64,000 nt of DNA from Rhizobiaceae bacterium (GCA_019635795.1 JAHBYV010000016.1:1-64000); one strand, 5' to 3'; positions 37,588 through 46,499 are shown, counted from the first letter of the stretch. Notes: a model not told the origin generated them from the sequence alone. Numbers and translations are program-made.

Positions 37588-38351
37588 AGTGAGCCTCCAT
37601 CAACGATCAACATTTGCGCGGTGATCATTCGAGATCCGTTCGACGCCAGAAAAAGCACCGGTCCAACCATATCGTGTGGCAGCATGATGTCCTTTATGCA
37701 TTGTCTTGCAACGTGCGCCGCAAGGGCTTCCTCAGTAACCCAGAGCTGGCGCTGGCGCTCGGTTATGACCCAACCCGGAGCGATAGCATTGACCCTGATG
37801 CGGTCTTTGCCGAGCAGGCCGGCCAAGCCTTTCGTAAGCCCGACAATGCCTGCCTTCGCGGCTGTGTAGGAAGGCATCTCAGGATGATTGATAAGAAAGG
37901 ATGTGGAGGTGAAATTGATGATCGAGCCGCCGCCTGCCGCCTTCATACCGGGGGCAACGGCCTTTGCGCTGAATGCGTGTGGGCGCAAATTGATAGCCTG
38001 ATTGTTTTCCCAATACTCGACCGTCATATCTTCAAGCGCATGGCGCTCGTCGGTCGCCGCATTGTTGACCAGAACGGTGATAGGTCCGTGCGCTTTCGCG
38101 GCTGTGGCGATTGATGCTTCGAGCGCAGGTATGTCGCGCACATCGGTTTTTATGAATAGCGGACGATTGCCGGTTGAGGTTTCAAGGCTATCGCAAAGCG
38201 CAATGCTCGGCTCATCGGCAATGTCGAGAAAGGCAACCTTGCTGCCTTGACGCACGAAGCCCTCGGTCAACGCTGCGCCAATACCGGAACCGCCACCGGT
38301 AATGAGTACCGATGCGCCACCAAGCTCAGGATAATGAACTCCGGAACGCAC
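37584..38351 (-). CDS. SDR dehydrogenase, probable D-galactose 1-dehydrogenase
   Basis: The 255-residue short-chain dehydrogenase has the Rossmann motif TGGGSGIG, the NNAA motif and catalytic Ser, Tyr and Lys (FTSTSFLI, SYTAAKAG). As the first gene of a dgoK-dgoA-lactonase operon it probably oxidises D-galactose (or a related aldose) to the lactone. The start is taken as the GTG at 38351 with GGGAGGAG about ten bases upstream, since no ATG fits and the frame further upstream overlaps gshB regulatory DNA. The dehydratase needed for the pathway is absent from the window. Confidence 0.82.
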   Translation of the reverse strand: MRSGVHYPELGGASVLITGGGSGIGAALTEGFVRQGSKVAFLDIADEPSIALCDSLETSTGNRPLFIKTDVRDIPALEASIATAAKAHGPITVLVNNAATDERHALEDMTVEYWENNQAINLRPHAFSAKAVAPGMKAAGGGSIINFTSTSFLINHPEMPSYTAAKAGIVGLTKGLAGLLGKDRIRVNAIAPGWVITERQRQLWVTEEALAAHVARQCIKDIMLPHDMVGPVLFLASNGSRMITAQMLIVDGGSL

Positions 38352-38367
38352 TACGCCGAAACTCCTC

Positions 38368-38385
38368 CCAACCGTCTGTGGTTGG
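38368..38385. promoter_or_regulatory. Inverted repeat between the galactose operon and gshB
   Basis: CCAACC-gtctgt-GGTTGG lies just upstream of the SDR ribosome site in the 135-base divergent gap. It could be an operator for a sugar-responsive repressor, but no regulator gene is adjacent. The call rests only on symmetry and position. Confidence 0.3.
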
Positions 38386-38486
38386 TTGTACGCTGCCACA
38401 TCGTCATCTAGCAAGCACTGGAACTGATTGGCAGATATGCAGCAACGCTGTAGATGGTTGTCGCACAGTCGAAAATTGGAGTTGCC

Positions 38487-39425
38487 ATGTCGCTCAAAGT
38501 AGCCGTCCAGATGGATCACGTCTCGACCATTAATATTGCGGGGGACACCAGTTTCGCGCTCTCGCTGGAAGCACAACGTCGTGGCCATCAACTGTTTCAT
38601 TACACGCCCGACCGGTTATCCATGCAGAACGGGAAGGTCGTAGCGCGCATTGAGGAAATGGAGGTTCGTGACACGAAAGGTGATCACTTCATGCTTGGCG
38701 AGCCGGTGCGCACTGACCTGTCAGAAATGGATGTGATATTGCTGCGGCAAGACCCTCCCTTCGACATGAATTACATCACAACCACGCATCTCCTGGAGCG
38801 GATTCATCCCGAGACGCTGGTCGTCAATGATCCGGCATGGGTGCGCAACAGCCCGGAAAAGATATTTGTCACCGAGTTTCCCGACCTGATGCCGGAAACG
38901 CTGATCACGAAAGACCCGCAGGAAGTCGCTGCATTCCGCAAGGAGTTTGGCGATGTGATTGTAAAGCCGCTTTACGGCAATGGCGGCGCTGGCATTTTCC
39001 ATATGGCGGAAGCTGACCGCAATCTTGCATCATTGCTTGAAATGTTTGGCCAGCTTTTCCGTGAGCCTTACATCGTTCAGCGCTACCTCAAGGATGTGCG
39101 CAAGGGAGACAAGCGCATCATCCTTATTGATGGCGAGCCGGTCGGCGCAATCAATCGCGTTCCTGCCGAGCATGATTCAAGGTCCAATATGCATGTTGGC
39201 GGCAGGGCCGAGAAAACAGAGCTCACTGCACGCGAGCGCGAAATCTGTGAACGGATCGGGCCTTCCTTGCGGGAACGCGGTTTCATCCTCGTCGGTATCG
39301 ACGTGATCGGCGATTACATGACCGAAATCAATGTGACGTCACCAACAGGCATTCGCGAGATCAAGCGCTTTGGTGGTGCTGATGTGGCGGCAATATTCTG
39401 GGACGCGGTGGAAGCGAAGCGTTGA
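38487..39425 (+). CDS. gshB: Glutathione synthetase
   Basis: GshB adds glycine to gamma-glutamylcysteine using ATP. The 312-residue ATP-grasp protein has the usual N-terminal [21 protein letters not shown], the ATP-binding loops [13 protein letters not shown] and [19 protein letters not shown], and the C-terminal [13 protein letters not shown] metal-ligand motif. Start 38487 (MSLKVAVQ) fits homologues. It converges with tonB, the two stops being only two bases apart. Confidence 0.96.
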   Translation: MSLKVAVQMDHVSTINIAGDTSFALSLEAQRRGHQLFHYTPDRLSMQNGKVVARIEEMEVRDTKGDHFMLGEPVRTDLSEMDVILLRQDPPFDMNYITTTHLLERIHPETLVVNDPAWVRNSPEKIFVTEFPDLMPETLITKDPQEVAAFRKEFGDVIVKPLYGNGGAGIFHMAEADRNLASLLEMFGQLFREPYIVQRYLKDVRKGDKRIILIDGEPVGAINRVPAEHDSRSNMHVGGRAEKTELTAREREICERIGPSLRERGFILVGIDVIGDYMTEINVTSPTGIREIKRFGGADVAAIFWDAVEAKR

Positions 39426-39427
39426 CG

Positions 39428-40309
39428 CTATTCGAAATTCACCGGAATGGTGAAAGGATGGCTGGTAATCCCGGAATCTTTCGGCGGGGCAGGCACACGG
39501 GCTCCCCGCACCATGCCAAGAGCAGCATTGTCCAACTTCGGATTGCCTGACGAACGGGCAATTCCGGATGAGGTCACGGCCCCCGACTGGTTAACCACAA
39601 ACCGTACACTAACCCTTCCGGCCGCGCCGATGCTGCGCGGCTTGCGGCGCGCAATCGCTGCCTGAACCTGCGCGTACCAGCGACTCGGATTGATCACCTG
39701 CGCGCGCGGCGCTGCCGAACCAGCAACTGATTGCCTTGACTGCGTTGGCCTTTTCTCGGCTTCAACAACCGGTTTCTTTTCAGCCTTGCGTGGCTTGATC
39801 TTCTTCGGCTCCGGCTTCGGCTTTTCAACCTCAACCGTTTCCTCAGCGATTTCCGGTCGGGGCTGTGGAAGCGCGGCTACAGTTTGCGGCGTCTCGATGG
39901 GATCCGCCTCAACAACCTCCTCCATCTCCTCAGCCTTCGCTACCTCGACAGGCTTTGCCTCTTCAGGCTCTTCCATCTCGGCTTCGGGAGTTTCCTCAAC
40001 GTGCTCCTCCTCCACGACCTCCTCAACCCTTGTTGGAAGGTCTGGCAATTCCGCGAGTTGTTCGGGCAGTTCTTCAGCCGCCGCGTTCTCGACGACCGGT
40101 TCTGCTGTGCTGACGAGCAAAGGCGTCAGCTCGATGTTCATGGCCTGCTCAACGGCTATGGGCGAAGGCTTTGGAGCAAGCACAATCACACTATAGGCAG
40201 CGGCAGCATGTGCCATGCCAACGACGATTGCCGCAGCGCCCCAGCGTATGGCTTCACGCTTCCATGGCGTCCGATGAATCTCGATTTCGTGGTGATCCTG
40301 GATGCTCAT
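39428..40309 (-). CDS. tonB: TonB energy-transducing protein
   Basis: The 293-residue protein spans the periplasm and couples the ExbB/ExbD proton-driven motor to the haem receptor. It has one N-terminal membrane helix (residues ~25-45), a long acidic Glu/Pro stretch (~residues 75-150) then a basic Lys/Pro stretch, and a C-terminal TonB domain (YAQVQAAIARRKPRS, VRFVVNQSGAVTSSGIA). The acid-then-base split of the linker is striking. Its ATG overlaps the exbD stop by four bases. It ends the receptor-exbB-exbD-tonB operon, so it probably serves haem uptake specifically. Confidence 0.93.
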   Translation of the reverse strand: MSIQDHHEIEIHRTPWKREAIRWGAAAIVVGMAHAAAAYSVIVLAPKPSPIAVEQAMNIELTPLLVSTAEPVVENAAAEELPEQLAELPDLPTRVEEVVEEEHVEETPEAEMEEPEEAKPVEVAKAEEMEEVVEADPIETPQTVAALPQPRPEIAEETVEVEKPKPEPKKIKPRKAEKKPVVEAEKRPTQSRQSVAGSAAPRAQVINPSRWYAQVQAAIARRKPRSIGAAGRVSVRFVVNQSGAVTSSGIARSSGNPKLDNAALGMVRGARVPAPPKDSGITSHPFTIPVNFE

Positions 40310-40737
40310 TTTGCCGTTGCCTGACCAGCCTCCAGACCAACCAGCGCGATCTTGAGATAGCCGCTTGCCCGCAAGAGGTTCATCACCTCGGCCAAATCGC
40401 CATAAGGAACGGATTTATCGGCGCGCAAGAATATGCGCGTCTCCTTGTCGCCGCCGGTCAATGTATCCATTCTCGTTCCGAATGCTTCCCGCGACACCGC
40501 ATCGTTGCCAAGCATTATGGATAGGTCCTGCTTCACCGTCATAAATACAGGCTTCTCCGGCCTTGGCGATGCAGGGGCTGTGGAACCGGGAAGATCAACA
40601 TTCACATCAACGGTTGCGAGCGGTGCGGCCACCATGAAGATGATCAGCAGTACCAGCATCACGTCGATGAATGGCGTGACGTTGATCTCGTGCGTTTCTT
40701 CCAGATCGTCTGACCCTTCCCGGATGCGCGACGCCAT
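40306..40737 (-). CDS. exbD: ExbD biopolymer transport protein
   Basis: The 143-residue protein has one membrane helix with the conserved Asp in INVTPFIDVMLVLLIIF, which carries protons in the Exb motor, and a small periplasmic domain. Only three bases separate it from exbB, and it overlaps tonB by four bases. Confidence 0.95.
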   Translation of the reverse strand: MASRIREGSDDLEETHEINVTPFIDVMLVLLIIFMVAAPLATVDVNVDLPGSTAPASPRPEKPVFMTVKQDLSIMLGNDAVSREAFGTRMDTLTGGDKETRIFLRADKSVPYGDLAEVMNLLRASGYLKIALVGLEAGQATAK

Positions 40738-40740
40738 TTT

Positions 40741-41586
40741 CTACTCCGCTGCAATGCGGTGGCGCGGCGTGGCGCGGCGGTCGAGGTCGCGGCTCACGAG
40801 TCGTTCGACACCTGCCGAAACATCGCCCAGCAATTGCTTGTAGGCCGAGATTGAGCGCGCGAACACGTTGTAAATGATAACGGCGGGGATCGCAGCAACA
40901 AGGCCAATAGCTGTGGCAAGCAAAGCTTCGGCGATACCGGGCGCAACGACGGCCAGATTGGTCGTCTGCGACTGCGATATGCCTATGAATGCGTTCATGA
41001 TTCCCCAAACCGTGCCAAACAGACCAACGAAGGGAGCGGTCGCGCCAATCGTGGCGATGATTCCCGTTCCACGCGTCATCTTTCGACCGGCGCGGGCCTC
41101 AATGCGCGAAAGCCGGGATGACACGCGTTCCTTCACGCCTTCACCGCCCGCATGGTCAACGACAGGACCGGAGAGTTCCATTTCTTCGCTTGCCGCGCGA
41201 ACGAGCAAAGCGGGAATATCGCCGCGCTTTCCCACCAACCGGGTAAGCTGAACGAGGCTTTGTGAGTGGACAACTTCGACCAATCCCTTTTCAGCGTTTC
41301 TTTTGGCAGAGAAAAGTTCCAGCGTTTTGTAAAGCCAGATCGTCCAGGTGATGAGGGAGGCAAATGCAAGGCCGACCATCACCGCCTTCACGACGATGTC
41401 GGCATCCATGAACATGCCCCAAGGTGACAGATTGACCGGCAAGTGGGTCGCCGGGGGGCTTTGCAACTGCGCAAAGGCCGCTGTCGTGCCGTAGGCCGTC
41501 AGACAGATGGCGGCTACAGGCGACAGGAATTTCCCCCGATAAGCACCGGGGAAAACATACCTGGCCTTTCGATGGTTCGTGCTCAA
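40741..41586 (-). CDS. exbB: ExbB TonB-system energizer
   Basis: ExbB forms the pentameric membrane scaffold of the TonB motor. The product has an N-terminal signal-like segment ending AAFAQ and three membrane helices with ExbB signatures (GIIATIGATAPFVGLFGTVW, AEALLATAIGLVAAIPAVI). The start is unclear. A TTG at 41586 gives 281 residues with a normal-looking signal segment and avoids the upstream gene. An ATG at 41703 has a better ribosome site (GGAG four bases before) but would overlap the upstream gene by 80 bases and add 39 residues. Confidence 0.9.
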   Translation of the reverse strand: MSTNHRKARYVFPGAYRGKFLSPVAAICLTAYGTTAAFAQLQSPPATHLPVNLSPWGMFMDADIVVKAVMVGLAFASLITWTIWLYKTLELFSAKRNAEKGLVEVVHSQSLVQLTRLVGKRGDIPALLVRAASEEMELSGPVVDHAGGEGVKERVSSRLSRIEARAGRKMTRGTGIIATIGATAPFVGLFGTVWGIMNAFIGISQSQTTNLAVVAPGIAEALLATAIGLVAAIPAVIIYNVFARSISAYKQLLGDVSAGVERLVSRDLDRRATPRHRIAAE

Positions 41587-41623
41587 TTTCTTGTCCAATC
41601 TTCGTGCCGCAGGCAGGCCCGCC

Positions 41624-42070
41624 TCACGTCCCAAATTCGATGCCAGCCCTTGACGTTGTCCGTAGCTGACGTGAGCAATCGTCGGGCGCAACTCCATCAC
41701 CATTGCACTCCGTGACGGAATTGATAAGCACGCGCCCGATATTAGCACAATCAACATCCGCCAGATCGAAGCGTGAGACTTTCGTTTTCCCGCCAGTCAG
41801 TTCCTTGAAACCGACAGCGGTGATGCGATCGACGACTCCCGCCTTGTCAAAGAGCACAAGTTCGAAAGACGCCGCCTTCAATGTGCCTGCAAGGCCATTA
41901 TTCACCACAAAAGTGAGGCGGCAGCCCTTCTCCGAAGGCTGGGCCGCGTTCAACTCCAGCGATAGAACGCCTTCCTTCTGCGCGGCTTCAGACTGTGCGA
42001 ATGCTGAGGCGGTGGCTGCAATATACAGCCCCGCACCAACCATGATCGTTGCTTTCGTCAAGTTTTTCAC
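41624..42070 (-). CDS. Unknown periplasmic protein in the haem receptor-exbB operon
   Basis: The 148-residue product has a clear Sec signal peptide (AATASAFAQ cleavage region) and a mature part of about 122 residues with four Cys: one in KGCRLTF, then VDCANIG, TECNGD and PDDCSRQ. That pattern fits two disulfides. I do not recognise the family. It lies one base after the haem receptor stop and just before exbB, so it is surely co-expressed with the receptor and the TonB motor. A periplasmic accessory role in haem transfer or TonB function is the simplest inference. Confidence 0.8.
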   Translation of the reverse strand: MKNLTKATIMVGAGLYIAATASAFAQSEAAQKEGVLSLELNAAQPSEKGCRLTFVVNNGLAGTLKAASFELVLFDKAGVVDRITAVGFKELTGGKTKVSRFDLADVDCANIGRVLINSVTECNGDGVAPDDCSRQLRTTSRAGIEFGT

Positions 42071-42071
42071 G

Positions 42072-44357
42072 TCAGAACTTCTGCGTTACTGCCAGTCGGA
42101 ACGTCGTGCCAGGCTCTGAGTACCGATCGTAAACATCCGGGCTCGTGCCGTCCGGGACATCAAGTGCGTTCCAGTACTTCTTGTTGAACAGATTGTACAC
42201 ACCTGCCTGAACGCGAAGGCCCTTCACCTGTTCCGGTTCCCAATATCCCGTCACGTCAACTATGCCGTATCCCGGAGCCGCAAAGCCGGTTCCGCTAACC
42301 TTGTCGCGAGCGGCCGCCAATGTGGTGGATACATCAATGCCCCATGTTTCCTGCTCATAGCCGAGGCCGAGTATAGCACGCAAAGGTGGGATCGAGTTGA
42401 TATATTCATCCGTCTCCGTGTTCTTGCCATGTGAGTAGGCGAAAGAACCCCAAGCCTTCCAATTGCTGTTGAAACGCTTGTAGCCGCGAACTTCAGCACC
42501 GTAGATCTGCACGCGCGCCAGATTTTGAGATGAGAATATCATCGGAAAATCAGCCGTCGGAGCCAGCGTCACTTCTTCGATGAAATTGCGGTAGTAATTA
42601 TTGAAGATATTGGCCGAGAAACCAAAATCCGGTGTTTCATAAGCGGCACCAAACTCAAAGCCGTTGCTTGTTTCAGGCTTCAGATCGGGATTGCCGATGC
42701 GTGCATACTGACCCGCATTTGCGAAGTTTTCATAGAGTTCCTGTGCGCTGGGTGCGCGGAAACCCTGTGCCCATTGGGCGAAAACGGTGACTTCCGGAGT
42801 TGCCTTGTACGCAACACGCAGCTTGGGAGAAATCCGCGAATCGCTGTTGTCGACCAGATAGGCAGGGTCGTAATTCGGGCTGGCTTGATATTCCGGCGTG
42901 GACTTGGGCCGATGCTGATACCAGTCGAAGCGCAAGCCTGGCGTTACGGTGAGCCGACCATCCATAAACTGGATGTCGTCTTCAAGGAATGCGCCGAAGA
43001 ATGTGCTGTCAACTTCCGGCATGTCGGCAGTGTTGGAATGCAGGAACCGGCAGCTTTGCGGTCCGTATGGAGACGGGATCGTTGACCAGTCAACATCCGG
43101 GCAATTGTCTTCACCATAGGAAAACTGGGTTGTTTTCTGGGTGTAAAGCTCGCCGCCAAAGCGCAGGGTGTTCACATGGCCGCCGAGGTCAAGCTCCTTG
43201 GAGGCATCGCCGTTGAAGCCGTAGCTTGTCTGCTTGATCCAGTTGTCGCGAATGTATGGACCGGCTGGATACCCGTACAGAAGATCTGCGCCGCTGGGGA
43301 AACCGGCGAAAAACGGCGGGGCAGCCGGGATAGCCGGAATGAAGGAGCGCGCATCTGGCAGCCGGATGGCGTCGGTCGTCGCGCTGAGCTTCTGATCTGT
43401 CCAGAACAGATTGAGATTCGCGGTATCCACAATGTCCGACTTGTCTGGCGACTCGAACTTGTACTCACCGGAGACACGTTTACGGTCAATCTTGTTACCA
43501 GACATGAATGACCCCTCTTCATAACTCGAGGTCATCCCGCTCATGTTCTCATATTCGAAATCGCGACCGGAAAACTCGCCGGTCAGGCCGAATCTGTGGC
43601 CGCCCTCAACATACTGATGCAGCTTCGCGAGAATGTTGCGCTGGGTGTAGTCACCGGGGTTAGGCTCGGTGCGAAGATTACCGTAGCCATCAACATCACC
43701 CATGTTTTCGGTTTCGTGTCCCTTGCGGTATCCGCCCTGCACAAGCAGCCATGTATCGTTTGCGCGCCCCGCAATTGCGGCATTGCCGCGCCAGCTTCGG
43801 TCAGCGCTGTCATAGCCGGTTTTCAGGATTGCGCCGAAACGCTTACCGTCCTCGATGAGGTCCTCGGGATCAAGCGTGCGGAGTTGAACAACGCCCCCGA
43901 GAGAGCCGGAGCCGTAGCGGCTCGAATCGCCGCCTCTTACGATATCGAGTTCGGAAAGGGAGTCGAAATCGAAAGCGTTCAGGCCACCCTTTGCGCTATC
44001 GCGTGGATCGACGAGCCAGGGCACACGCACACCGTCAACAGTGGTCAATACCCGGTCGTCCTGGAGCCCGCGCAGATTTATGCTTGTGTTGCGCTCGTTG
44101 AAATTGACGCCGGCATCGACCCGGCGACCAATGTCACTGAAATCTTCCACCATGCGCTTCTGGATGGCGGGGCGCTCGATCTTTGTTTCCGTTGCGGCCT
44201 GAATCGGCTGATCGGTAGGTAGTTGTGCACCCTCCACAACAACCGGCGCCAGCTCTACCTCGCTTCCACCTTGCGCTTGCGCCCTGGAATTCACCAGGAC
44301 GATGCTTGCAGCGACGCTGCAAGCCAGCAGCAGCGTACTCTGCCGAAAAATCCCCAT
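42072..44357 (-). CDS. bhuA: TonB-dependent haem receptor (BhuA/HmuR type)
   Basis: The 761-residue outer-membrane receptor has a signal peptide, a TonB-box-like VELAPVVVEG, a plug domain (SINLRGLQDDRVLTTVDGVR, GSLGGVVQLRT) and a 22-strand barrel ending in an aromatic residue (LAVTQKF). The haem-receptor boxes are present as FRAPSAQELYENF and IGNPDLKPETS. GGAG precedes the ATG at 44357. It heads a minus-strand operon with exbBD-tonB and is divergent from hmuSTUV across a gap with two RirA-type sites. Confidence 0.93.
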   Translation of the reverse strand: MGIFRQSTLLLACSVAASIVLVNSRAQAQGGSEVELAPVVVEGAQLPTDQPIQAATETKIERPAIQKRMVEDFSDIGRRVDAGVNFNERNTSINLRGLQDDRVLTTVDGVRVPWLVDPRDSAKGGLNAFDFDSLSELDIVRGGDSSRYGSGSLGGVVQLRTLDPEDLIEDGKRFGAILKTGYDSADRSWRGNAAIAGRANDTWLLVQGGYRKGHETENMGDVDGYGNLRTEPNPGDYTQRNILAKLHQYVEGGHRFGLTGEFSGRDFEYENMSGMTSSYEEGSFMSGNKIDRKRVSGEYKFESPDKSDIVDTANLNLFWTDQKLSATTDAIRLPDARSFIPAIPAAPPFFAGFPSGADLLYGYPAGPYIRDNWIKQTSYGFNGDASKELDLGGHVNTLRFGGELYTQKTTQFSYGEDNCPDVDWSTIPSPYGPQSCRFLHSNTADMPEVDSTFFGAFLEDDIQFMDGRLTVTPGLRFDWYQHRPKSTPEYQASPNYDPAYLVDNSDSRISPKLRVAYKATPEVTVFAQWAQGFRAPSAQELYENFANAGQYARIGNPDLKPETSNGFEFGAAYETPDFGFSANIFNNYYRNFIEEVTLAPTADFPMIFSSQNLARVQIYGAEVRGYKRFNSNWKAWGSFAYSHGKNTETDEYINSIPPLRAILGLGYEQETWGIDVSTTLAAARDKVSGTGFAAPGYGIVDVTGYWEPEQVKGLRVQAGVYNLFNKKYWNALDVPDGTSPDVYDRYSEPGTTFRLAVTQKF

Positions 44358-44432
44358 AACCCACTCCTGTTCGCGTTGCCTGTGCTGGCTCGCGGATACG
44401 CTTGCTTGCACTCAATCCGTGTGTTTAGAACT

Positions 44433-44447
44433 TGACTATTGCAGTCA
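44433..44447. promoter_or_regulatory. RirA-type iron-rhodo box (receptor side)
   Basis: TGACTATTGCAGTCA fits the known rhizobial RirA site pattern TGA-N9-TCA, and has five-base symmetric arms. It lies 76 bases upstream of the haem receptor ATG, where binding of iron-loaded RirA would block its promoter. Confidence 0.7.
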
Positions 44448-44469
44448 TGTAATGCACTGCTATTAAAGC

Positions 44470-44484
44470 TGACAATTAGAGTCA
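44470..44484. promoter_or_regulatory. RirA-type iron-rhodo box (hmuS side)
   Basis: TGACAATTAGAGTCA is a second TGA-N9-TCA site in the same divergent gap, 22 bases after the first. It lies 67 bases upstream of the hmuS ATG. One site per divergent promoter is the obvious reading. Confidence 0.7.
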
Positions 44485-44551
44485 AGATAGATCGTACGCT
44501 TTCGCAAGCTCAGCTTGTGGATGCGGCGGAAAGGCAACGGAGAGGGCAAGA

Positions 44552-45604
44552 ATGAGCAAGGCGGCACGACCGAACGCAGCGGAAATCCGAAAGGCACGGC
44601 AAGAAAATCCAAAGCTGAGAGAGCGTGACCTGGCGCAGAATCTGGGCATTTCCGAAGGCGAGCTGGTTGCTGCACACTGCGGGGAGGGCGTCACCCGAAT
44701 TCGGCCGCAAGTCGTGGAAATCCTTCGTGGGCTGGAAGCTGTGGGCGAGGTCATGGCGCTGACCAGAAACGAGAGCGCGGTTCATGAAAAGATTGGCGTT
44801 TTTGAAAAGGTTGTGCCGGGCGATCATGCCGTGCTCACACTTGGTGAGCACATCGACCAGCGCATATTCCCCAATGTCTGGAAGCACGGATTTGCTGTTG
44901 AAAAGCGCGATGGCGATGAAGTGCGGCGTTCCTTGCAGTTCTTCGACTCTGCGGGGGAAGCGGTTCACAAGGTTCATCTGCGTCCGGCATCGGACCTGAA
45001 AGCTTACGAGGCGCTGGTCGCGGCACACGTTTCCGATGATCAGGCACAGGGCCTGCACGTTGAGGCGGTTGCGCCAGAAACTGTTGAGGAGTCCCAGGCG
45101 TCGGCTGAGGAACTGCGCGACAAGTGGAGCAAGATGACTGACGTACATCAGTTCTTCGGGCTTCTGCGTTCGCTCAAGCTTTCACGCCGTCAGGCAATGC
45201 GCATGGTCGGCCAGGATTTCGCCTGGAGCCTTGATCCACAGGCCGTCGGAGCGATGATGGAAGGTGCGGCTGCGTCCGGGCAGCCAATCATGTGCTTTGT
45301 CGGCAATCGCGGCTGCATTCAGATTCATACCGGCCCCATCTCATCCATAAAGACGATGGGCCCATGGCTGAACATTCTGGACGAGACGTTCCATCTTCAT
45401 CTGCGCACCGACCATATTCGGGAGGTGTGGGGCGTTCGCAAGCCGACGAAGGACGGACATGTGACTTCGGTTGAAGCGTATGACGCACAAGGCCAGATGA
45501 TTATTCAGTTTTTCGGCAAGCGTCATGAAGGTGAGGGTGAGCGGGAAGACTGGCGTGGTCTTGTTGCTGGCCTGCCTCGCATTGCTACCCAGAGTGCAGC
45601 TTAA
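44552..45604 (+). CDS. hmuS: Hemin-degrading/haem-trafficking factor HmuS
   Basis: The 350-residue cytoplasmic protein has the two HemS/ChuX-like repeats (EVMALTRNESAVHEKIG in the N-half; PIMCFVGNRGCIQIHTGPI in the C-half). It binds haem delivered by HmuUV and either degrades it or passes it on. GAGGGCAAG sits before the ATG. hmuT begins ten bases after the stop. Divergent from the receptor gene, it leads the hmuSTUV operon. Confidence 0.94.
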   Translation: MSKAARPNAAEIRKARQENPKLRERDLAQNLGISEGELVAAHCGEGVTRIRPQVVEILRGLEAVGEVMALTRNESAVHEKIGVFEKVVPGDHAVLTLGEHIDQRIFPNVWKHGFAVEKRDGDEVRRSLQFFDSAGEAVHKVHLRPASDLKAYEALVAAHVSDDQAQGLHVEAVAPETVEESQASAEELRDKWSKMTDVHQFFGLLRSLKLSRRQAMRMVGQDFAWSLDPQAVGAMMEGAAASGQPIMCFVGNRGCIQIHTGPISSIKTMGPWLNILDETFHLHLRTDHIREVWGVRKPTKDGHVTSVEAYDAQGQMIIQFFGKRHEGEGEREDWRGLVAGLPRIATQSAA

Positions 45605-45614
45605 GGTGCAGAGA

Positions 45615-46487
45615 ATGATAAAGCCCAACTTTGTGGTGGCCCTGCTGTTGGGCTTTGCGCTGACGGCAAGTGCTGGTGCTGAAGAGACGACGAGCCTGAA
45701 TGACACGTCTCGCGTGGTAGCCATCGGTGGTTCGATCACCGAGATAGTCTATGCGCTTGGCGCCCAGAACAAGCTGGTAGCGCGTGATTCCACCAGCGTT
45801 TACCCGGAAGCGGCCAGTCAACTCCCTGATGTGGGTTACGTTCGGCAGCTTTCGCCGGAGGGCGTACTGTCAGTGAATCCCAGCGGCATTATCGCGATTG
45901 AAGGCTCTGGCCCGAAGGAAGCGGTAGATGTCCTGAAAAAGGCCAGCATTCCCTATGTTGAGGTTCCTGAAACCTTCGACCACAAGGGAATTATCGACAA
46001 GATCAGGATAGTCGGAAATGCCCTGGGGGAGAAGGAAAAGACCGAAGCGCTTTCCCGTCAGGTCGATGCCGATCTAAGCGCGGCAGAAGCACTTACCAGC
46101 AATATCAAGGAACGCCGGCGCGTGCTTTTCGTTCTGTCCATGCAGGGCGGAAAAATCCTTGCCGCAGGTAGCGGGACGGCTGCACAAGGCATGATCGATC
46201 TGGCCGGCGCGACAAATGCAGTTGAGGGCTTTTCAGGCTACAAGCAACTGACCGATGAAGCAGTGATAAAGGCCAAACCAGATGCTGTTCTGGTCATGGA
46301 GCGGGCGAGGGCTTCAATCGCTGACGAGCAAATTCTCGGTCACCCCGCCATCGCATCTACACCTGTCGGCCAGAACAAGACTATCGTTCGTATGGACGGC
46401 TCGTATTTGCTTGGCTTTGGCCCCCGAACCGCAAGCGCCATCCGGGAGCTTGCCGCAGCGCTCTACGGCCCTGCTGTCGCAAACTGA
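45615..46487 (+). CDS. hmuT: Periplasmic haem-binding protein HmuT
   Basis: The 290-residue substrate-binding protein has a Sec signal peptide (FVVALLLGFALTASAGAEE) and a cluster A-II type fold (RVVAIGGSITEIVYALGAQ, VARDSTSVYPEAA). The Tyr in STSVYPEA aligns with the haem-ligand Tyr of HmuT/ShuT proteins. Start 45615 is preferred because the longer frame overlaps hmuS. It delivers haem to HmuU. Confidence 0.93.
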   Translation: MIKPNFVVALLLGFALTASAGAEETTSLNDTSRVVAIGGSITEIVYALGAQNKLVARDSTSVYPEAASQLPDVGYVRQLSPEGVLSVNPSGIIAIEGSGPKEAVDVLKKASIPYVEVPETFDHKGIIDKIRIVGNALGEKEKTEALSRQVDADLSAAEALTSNIKERRRVLFVLSMQGGKILAAGSGTAAQGMIDLAGATNAVEGFSGYKQLTDEAVIKAKPDAVLVMERARASIADEQILGHPAIASTPVGQNKTIVRMDGSYLLGFGPRTASAIRELAAALYGPAVAN

Positions 46488-46499
46488 TCGGTTAGTAAC

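Noticed and set aside
39690-40196. Long plus-strand frame rich in Ser, Thr and Gly
   Set aside because: It is the mirror of the Glu/Pro/Lys-rich linker of tonB on the other strand; low complexity and no family resemblance.
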